Positions 7,243 to 10,752 of a stretch of DNA of 10,752 nucleotides are shown here, piece by piece. The stretch is from an uncultured Verrucomicrobiota bacterium (GTDB lineage: Bacteria > Verrucomicrobiota > Verrucomicrobiia > Chthoniobacterales > SZAS-18). Within the stretch, counting starts at the first letter, position 1, and the number at the start of each line of letters is the position of its first letter. The stretch spans positions 237 to 10,988 of the forward strand of contig CALMVM010000318.1 in the NCBI GenBank assembly GCA_937873255.1, given 5' to 3'. The notes below the pieces were generated by a model that worked only from the letters and a program-made list of their open reading frames with translations, made no database searches and was not told the DNA's origin. The translations under genes and the position numbers were made by a program.

Positions 7243-7404
7243 GTCGCGCCGCAGGCGCGTCCAAACAAGGTAGGGATGGCTCTCCGAGCCGTCCGTGGAT
7301 TTTCCGGGAAGCGTGTCGTTGCGGTCACGCTTACTCGAACCAAAATAGGGAACGGCTCGGAGAGCCATCCCTACCTTGTTTGGAACGCCGCTGGCGCGGC
7401 GACG
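7243..7404. repeat. REPIN-like inverted repeat between convergent genes
   Basis: Two perfect 33-bp arms, 7260-7292 and 7352-7384, are reverse complements separated by 59 bp. Imperfect complementarity extends outward (about 7243-7259 with 7386-7404), where each side also holds its own hairpin: CGCGCC-GCA-GGCGCG at 7245-7259 and CGCCGC-TGGC-GCGGCG at 7386-7401. Each arm contains a small REP-like palindrome, GGCTC-TCC-GAGCC (7278-7290) and its mirror (7354-7366). The spacer holds a further stem, AAGCGTG (7309-7315) with CACGCTT (7326-7332). No open frame for a transposase lies inside. The arrangement, two REP palindromes in inverted orientation, resembles a REPIN/BIME or a non-autonomous MITE. 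Its place between convergent 3' ends suggests it may also stop transcription from both sides. I associate this arm sequence with Opitutaceae genomes from memory only. Confidence 0.85.
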
Positions 7405-7416
7405 TGCGCGCACGTC
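7401..7416. other. 16-bp perfect palindrome after the HDOD gene
   Basis: GACGTGCGCGCACGTC reads the same on both strands and lies 18 bp beyond the HDOD stop codon, directly abutting the REPIN-like repeat. A hairpin here could contribute to termination of the cheR-HDOD transcript, but it is not followed by a T run on either strand, so it is not a standard intrinsic terminator. A binding site is an alternative. Confidence 0.35.
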
Positions 7417-7434
7417 CTCTTCAATAATCCCGGT

Positions 7435-8280
7435 TCAGCGCACGTTGTAGTACCGGCTGACTTCCTGGAACCGCTTCGTGGCCGCCCGGCCGAGCGCCGC
7501 CAGCCGTTCGTCGGTGATGCCCACGCGCTCCGCCGTGCCGGCGGGCAGGGCACCATTGTATATCTTCTGATCGAGCCGCGCCTCGATGGTCTTCGCCACC
7601 TCATTGGCGACGTAGGCGAAGTCGCAGACCACGTCCCCACCCGCTTCCGGGTTATGGTGGTAGATGATCCCCTGGACGATGCGCGGCGGCAGTTGCCAGT
7701 GTTGCGCGATCAGGCCGCCGAGTTCGCCGTGGTGGACGTTGAGGATCTGTGATTCCGCCTCGATCTGACTGAGGCCGTCCGCGCTCCGGGCCCGCGCGAT
7801 GAACTGCAAAATCTCCGGGCTCAGGAAACGCCCCATGACCACCTTGCCGACATCGTGCAGCAGGCACGCGGCGAACGCCTCGGTCGGCATCTCCGTCGTG
7901 CAATAGCCGCCGGCCATCTCCGCCGCCACCGCCGCCGCCACCGAATGCCGCCACAGCGCGCCCTCGACCAACCCATACCCGGGCAGGCGGGCGTGCAGGT
8001 GCGGCTTGGCTCCGGCGCTGATCGCCAGTTCGAGCACGAGGGTCGTGCCGAAGAGGATGATTGCTTCGTAAGGCGTCGTGACCTTGCGCCGGCTGCCGAC
8101 GGCCGCCGAGTTGGCCGCGCGCAATAGCTTCATCGTGAGCACCTCGTCGTAGGCCACCAGGGCGGTGACCTCCGTCAGGTTGTAGTTCTGGCCGGCCACG
8201 AGCTGGGCCAGCCGCACGGTGCTGGCCGGAAACGGGGTCAGTTCGCGCGCTTTCGCGACGAGTTCCGAGAGATCGATCAT
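7435..8280 (-). CDS. HDOD domain signalling protein
   Basis: HDOD is a degenerate relative of the HD hydrolases, often found next to chemotaxis and c-di-GMP proteins, usually acting as a protein-interaction or signalling module rather than an enzyme. This protein has 281 residues, essentially one HDOD domain. The N-terminal part (LVAYDEVLTMKLLRAANSAAVG, about 41-62; AIILFGTTLVLELAI, about 73-87) is characteristic. It retains His112, an HD pair (His142-Asp143 in LLHDVGKVV), His183-184 and His208-209, but the usual final Asp is Asn226 (YVANEVAK). The start at 8280 is chosen because upstream in-frame sequence lies over cheR and has no similarity to HDOD. It is 13 bp from the cheR stop, so the two are probably co-transcribed. 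No Shine-Dalgarno is seen (upstream is TTCTCCCC). The role in motility or adaptation is inferred from context. Confidence 0.88.
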   Translation of the reverse strand: MIDLSELVAKARELTPFPASTVRLAQLVAGQNYNLTEVTALVAYDEVLTMKLLRAANSAAVGSRRKVTTPYEAIILFGTTLVLELAISAGAKPHLHARLPGYGLVEGALWRHSVAAAVAAEMAGGYCTTEMPTEAFAACLLHDVGKVVMGRFLSPEILQFIARARSADGLSQIEAESQILNVHHGELGGLIAQHWQLPPRIVQGIIYHHNPEAGGDVVCDFAYVANEVAKTIEARLDQKIYNGALPAGTAERVGITDERLAALGRAATKRFQEVSRYYNVR

Positions 8281-8293
8281 GGGGAGAATCCGC

Positions 8294-9112
8294 TCAGTCG
8301 AGCCACCGCCGATAACAGGTGGTTTTGTCGAAAACGACCGTCTCGAAGCCTTCCACGAGGTTGGCCACTTTTTCCGCCGCCCCGAGGACCAGGAAGCCGC
8401 CGGGACGCAAAAGCTCCCGCGCCCGCGCCAGGACGGATTGCTTGGTTTCCACGTCGAAATACGACAGGACATTGCGCAGCAGGATGAGGTCGAACGGCTC
8501 CATCCCGGGCCATTCGCGCACCAGGTTGACCTCACGGAAATCGACCCGCTGCCGCAGGTCGGCGCGGAACTCCCATTCGGCGGTGTCCCGCGTGAAATAT
8601 TTCAGCAGCAACTCCGGAGACAGGCCGCGGTTGACCTCCAGTTGGGTGAAGCGGCCGGCCCGCGCGCGTTCCAGCGCGTCGAGACACAGGTCGGTCGACA
8701 GGAGTTCGAGGTCCCACTGGAGCAGTTCGGGGCAATGCTCGGCCAGCGTCATCAATACACTGAACGGTTCCTGACCTGACGAGGATGCACCGCACCAGAC
8801 CCTCAGCTTGCGGTCCGCCAGGCGGGCCGTCCGGAGTTCGGGCAGGATTTCCCTGTGCAGCGCCTCGAAGGGGTGACCATCGCGGAAAAACGACGTTTCT
8901 CCCAGCAGGAGCGCGTCGATCACCTTGCGGGCGAGGTCGCCCTCCGGGTCCGTGCGCAGGCCGGCGACGAGCGCGTCGGGCGAGGCGAGTTTTTCCCGGT
9001 GCGCGAGCGTCTGGAAACGCGCCTCGATGAGATAATCCTTGGCGGGTTCCAGCACGACGCCGGTGCGTTCGTGCATGAACGCCCGCACGTGTTCGCAATC
9101 CGCGCTGTTCAT
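8294..9112 (-). CDS. cheR: CheR-type chemoreceptor glutamate methyltransferase
   Basis: CheR transfers a methyl group from S-adenosylmethionine to glutamates of chemoreceptors during adaptation. It is soluble. The predicted 272 residues match the family. The CheR N-terminal helical domain covers about 1-75. The conserved LLLGETSFFRD is at 68-78. The SAM-binding segment VWCGASSSGQEPFS (105-118) corresponds to the usual WSAGCSTGEEPYS. The TDLCLDALERARAG segment (140-153), FDLILLRNVLSYFD (207-220) and LLRPGGFLVLGAAE (234-247) are the expected later motifs. The start at 9112 is chosen by alignment with CheR_N; the in-frame upstream Met at 9211 would place the start before the predicted promoter. 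No other che gene or receptor is in the window, so the substrate is unknown. It runs opposite to the flagellar genes and divergently from fliI. Confidence 0.92.
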   Translation of the reverse strand: MNSADCEHVRAFMHERTGVVLEPAKDYLIEARFQTLAHREKLASPDALVAGLRTDPEGDLARKVIDALLLGETSFFRDGHPFEALHREILPELRTARLADRKLRVWCGASSSGQEPFSVLMTLAEHCPELLQWDLELLSTDLCLDALERARAGRFTQLEVNRGLSPELLLKYFTRDTAEWEFRADLRQRVDFREVNLVREWPGMEPFDLILLRNVLSYFDVETKQSVLARARELLRPGGFLVLGAAEKVANLVEGFETVVFDKTTCYRRWLD

Positions 9113-9179
9113 GATGGGGAGGCCGTGGGCGGGTGCCGTTTGGTCATTCGTCCGGAGGGTGGTGGTTGTCGCCCTTTCA

Positions 9180-9195
9180 AGCACGGCATGTGCCA
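9180..9195 (-). promoter_or_regulatory. Probable sigma-54 promoter of the cheR-HDOD operon
   Basis: On the minus strand the sequence TGGCACA-TGCC-GTGCT keeps GG-N10-GC and matches 10 of the 12 consensus positions (mismatches: seventh position A for G, and G for the first T of TTGC). Its left flank, like that of the flgB site, ends in GC before the TGGCAC. With C at 9181 as -12, transcription would start near 9169, leaving an approximately 57-base leader to the cheR ATG. This is an ordinary arrangement, unlike the close spacing at flgB. Confidence 0.6.
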
Positions 9196-9263
9196 GCGAC
9201 AGGGGCGCCAACAGAGTAAATCAGGCGGCGGGCGGAAATTTCTGCCCCCTTTGTCGGCCGGGC

Positions 9264-9289
9264 GAACCGGAGGCAAAAACCTCCGGTTC
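9264..9289. other. 10-bp-stem dyad between divergent cheR and fliI promoters
   Basis: GAACCGGAGG (9264-9273) and CCTCCGGTTC (9280-9289) form a perfect 10-bp inverted repeat around CAAAAA. It is centred at about -107 relative to the predicted cheR start and sits just upstream of the fliI sigma-54-like element. The distance from the cheR promoter fits an enhancer-binding activator site. It lacks a T run, so an intrinsic terminator is less likely. Nothing in the sequence identifies the protein. Confidence 0.45.
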
Positions 9290-9297
9290 CGAAACCC

Positions 9298-9313
9298 GGG
9301 CATGAGAGGTGCT
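9298..9313 (+). promoter_or_regulatory. Candidate sigma-54 promoter of fliI
   Basis: GGGCATG-AGAG-GTGCT keeps GG (9299-9300), 10-base spacing and GC (9311-9312) and matches 9 of 12 consensus positions. The predicted start near 9324 gives a leader of about 72 bases to the fliI ATG. It shares the GTGCT -12 half with the cheR site. In GC-rich DNA an element of this quality can occur by chance, so the call rests mainly on position. Confidence 0.4.
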
Positions 9314-9395
9314 TAAAGGCCGCTGCCCCCTGTGGCCGGCAGTTTTTACCCGGGTTGCCGACCCCTTGGAATTTCCTGCCGCCGCCGCCTTCGCC

Positions 9396-10745
9396 ATGAT
9401 CGATTTCGACACCTTCAACCAGCGCCTCCAGACGCTCTCGCCCGTCCAGAAGATCGGGCGCGTGGCGCAGGTGACGGGTCTGGTCATCGAGGCCGACGGC
9501 CCGAACGTGGGTCTGGGCGACGTGTGCGAGATCCGGCCCGGTGCCGGGGAGCGCGCGTTCTCGTTTTCGAGCCGGCCGCCGCTCTACGCCGAGGTCGTCG
9601 GCTTCCGCGAACACCGTCTGTTGCTCATGCCTCTGGGCGAGATCGGGCGGCTCGGTCCCGGCGCGGAGGTCGTCGCGTGTCCGACGGCCTCGACGCTCGC
9701 CGTCGGCCCCGGCCTGATCGGGCGTATTCTCGACGGACTGGGAAATCCCATGGACGGCCTCGGACCGCTGCTCGACGCCAACGAGGCCTATCCGCTCAAG
9801 GGCGCGCCGCCGAACCCGTTGCGCCGCGAGCGCATCCGGCATTCGTTCGAGACGGGTGTGCGCGCCATCGACTTGTTTGTCCCGGTCGGGCGCGGGCAGC
9901 GGCTCGGGATTTTTGCGGGCAGCGGCGTCGGCAAATCCAGCCTCATGGGCATGATCGCCAAGGGCGGCGAAGCGGACATCAACGTCATCGCCCTCATCGG
10001 CGAACGCGGCCGGGAACTGCGCGAGTTCATCGAAAAAGACCTCGGCCCCGCCGGGATGGCGCGTTCGGTGGTGGTCGCAGCGACGAGCGACCAGCCCGCG
10101 CCCGTGCGGTTGCGCGCGGCGTTGACGGCCACGGCGGTCGCCGAATGGTTCCGCGACCAGGGCCGCAGCGTGCTGTTCATGATGGACTCGGTCACACGCT
10201 TCGCCATGGCGCAACGCGAGATCGGCCTGGCCGTGGGCGAGCCGCCCGCCAGCCGGGGATATCCGCCGAGCGTGTTCGCGCTCCTACCGCGATTGCTGGA
10301 ACGCACGGGTGCGGCGGAGCGCGGCTCGATCACGGCGTTCTACACCGTGCTCGTGGAGGGCGATGACATGAACGAACCCGTCGCCGACACCGTGCGCGGC
10401 ATCCTCGACGGCCACATCGTGCTTTCCCGCGCGCTGGCGACCGCGAACCATTTCCCGGCCATCGACGTGCTCGAATCCATCAGCCGTCTGAACCGGGACG
10501 TTTCCACGCCTGACCAACTCGCCCGCGTCGGCTTCGCCCGCGACCTCATGGCGACCTACCGCCGCAGCGAGGACCTCATCAGCATCGGCGCGTACGCGAA
10601 AGGCTCCAACGCCAAGCTCGACGCCGCCGTGGAACGCCGCCCGCTTTTTGACGCCGTCCTGCGCCAGGGTCTCGACGAGGCCACCACGCGCGAACAGGCC
10701 CACCAGGTTCTCCAGAAAATCGTGCCCGACGCCCCCACCCTCTGA
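9396..10745 (+). CDS. fliI: Flagellum-specific export ATPase FliI
   Basis: FliI is the ATPase of the flagellar type III export apparatus. It forms a hexamer under the export gate, and FliH regulates it. The 449-residue length is normal. The order is an N-terminal beta-barrel (VTGLVIEADGPNVGLGDVCEI), then the F1-beta-like catalytic domain. Walker A is GSGVGKSS (about 175-182) and Walker B is LFMMDS with Asp264. The diagnostic stretch RFAMAQREIGLAVGEPPASRGYPPSVF follows, and a C-terminal helical domain completes it. The start MIDFDTFNQRL is chosen over the in-frame ATG at 9309, whose 29 extra residues have no similarity to FliI. C/T-rich sequence, not a Shine-Dalgarno, precedes it. Its usual neighbour fliH lies 4.7 kb upstream, with kinase, HDOD and cheR genes between. 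Confidence 0.97.
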   Translation: MIDFDTFNQRLQTLSPVQKIGRVAQVTGLVIEADGPNVGLGDVCEIRPGAGERAFSFSSRPPLYAEVVGFREHRLLLMPLGEIGRLGPGAEVVACPTASTLAVGPGLIGRILDGLGNPMDGLGPLLDANEAYPLKGAPPNPLRRERIRHSFETGVRAIDLFVPVGRGQRLGIFAGSGVGKSSLMGMIAKGGEADINVIALIGERGRELREFIEKDLGPAGMARSVVVAATSDQPAPVRLRAALTATAVAEWFRDQGRSVLFMMDSVTRFAMAQREIGLAVGEPPASRGYPPSVFALLPRLLERTGAAERGSITAFYTVLVEGDDMNEPVADTVRGILDGHIVLSRALATANHFPAIDVLESISRLNRDVSTPDQLARVGFARDLMATYRRSEDLISIGAYAKGSNAKLDAAVERRPLFDAVLRQGLDEATTREQAHQVLQKIVPDAPTL

Positions 10746-10752
10746 TGAAACC
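10745..10752 (+). CDS. Start of the next gene, probably fliJ (partial)
   Basis: The fliI stop and an ATG overlap as TGATG (10743-10747), the classic coupling arrangement. Only ATG-AAA-CC is visible before the window ends. By convention of flagellar clusters the gene after fliI is fliJ, the small chaperone-like export protein, but two codons cannot confirm this. Confidence 0.45.

Noticed and set aside
4752..7343. An 863-codon open frame on the minus strand across the kinase gene
   Set aside because: It is Arg/Gly/Val-rich with no recognisable domain, whereas the plus strand encodes a clear multi-domain kinase. Strong GC bias at third positions leaves antisense frames open.
7260..7384. Inverted repeat as the ends of a complete insertion sequence
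   Set aside because: Only 59 bp lie between the arms and no transposase frame fits. REPIN/MITE is the better reading.
7225..7752. Plus-strand 175-codon frame running through the inverted repeat into the HDOD gene
   Set aside because: It starts inside the kinase end, passes through the repeat and is antisense to HDOD. Its predicted protein has no family features.
8281..8535. N-terminal extension of the HDOD frame by 85 residues
   Set aside because: It overlaps cheR, is Ser/Arg/Trp-rich and has no similarity to HDOD. The Met at 8280 begins the domain.
1..10752. CRISPR arrays, tRNA or rRNA genes
   Set aside because: No regularly spaced direct repeats, tRNA cloverleaf signatures or rRNA-like segments were noticed anywhere in the window.

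Overview
The window (high GC, about 65% by eye) is a slice of a bacterial flagellar cluster from a Gram-negative-type organism with sigma-54 control. In the six flagellar genes at the left, flgB-flgC-fliE-fliF-fliG-fliH, all proteins are intact and close to family length. Several start codons follow pyrimidine-rich stretches rather than a Shine-Dalgarno, and a REP-like inverted repeat of a type I associate from memory with Opitutaceae (Verrucomicrobiota) lies in the middle. On this basis I suggest an Opitutales-like verrucomicrobium. That assignment is an inference with low to moderate confidence.

Layout. Positions 37-52 hold a textbook sigma-54 promoter (all 12 consensus positions), ending only 12 bp before the flgB start. 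Positions 65-4661 are the compact operon for the proximal rod (FlgB, FlgC), the rod/MS-ring adaptor (FliE), the MS-ring (FliF), the rotor (FliG) and the export-ATPase regulator (FliH). Positions 4788-7232 encode an 814-residue hybrid histidine kinase, read as GAF-like / LOV / PAS / HisKA / HATPase / receiver. Its LOV domain has the photoactive cysteine motif GRNCRFLQ, but leucine replaces the conserved signalling glutamine. Positions 7233-7434, between convergent genes, contain a 33-bp perfect inverted repeat (a REPIN-like element) with nested hairpins. Positions 9112-7435 on the minus strand are a two-gene unit, cheR (chemoreceptor methyltransferase) followed by an HDOD protein. Positions 9113-9395 are a divergent control region with two sigma-54-like sites and a 10-bp-stem dyad. 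Positions 9396-10745 are fliI, the export ATPase. The next gene starts on the fliI stop codon (TGATG) and is probably fliJ by position.

How it fits together. FliH and FliI work as a complex and their genes are usually adjacent. Here about 4.7 kb of sensory genes separate them: a blue-light-type kinase, a receptor methyltransferase and an HDOD signalling protein. The placement, and the sigma-54-like sequences before every transcription unit, suggest that light sensing, adaptation and flagellar assembly are co-regulated. This is inference; only the flgB promoter is strong on sequence alone. The most notable observation is the natural Gln-to-Leu change in the LOV domain.
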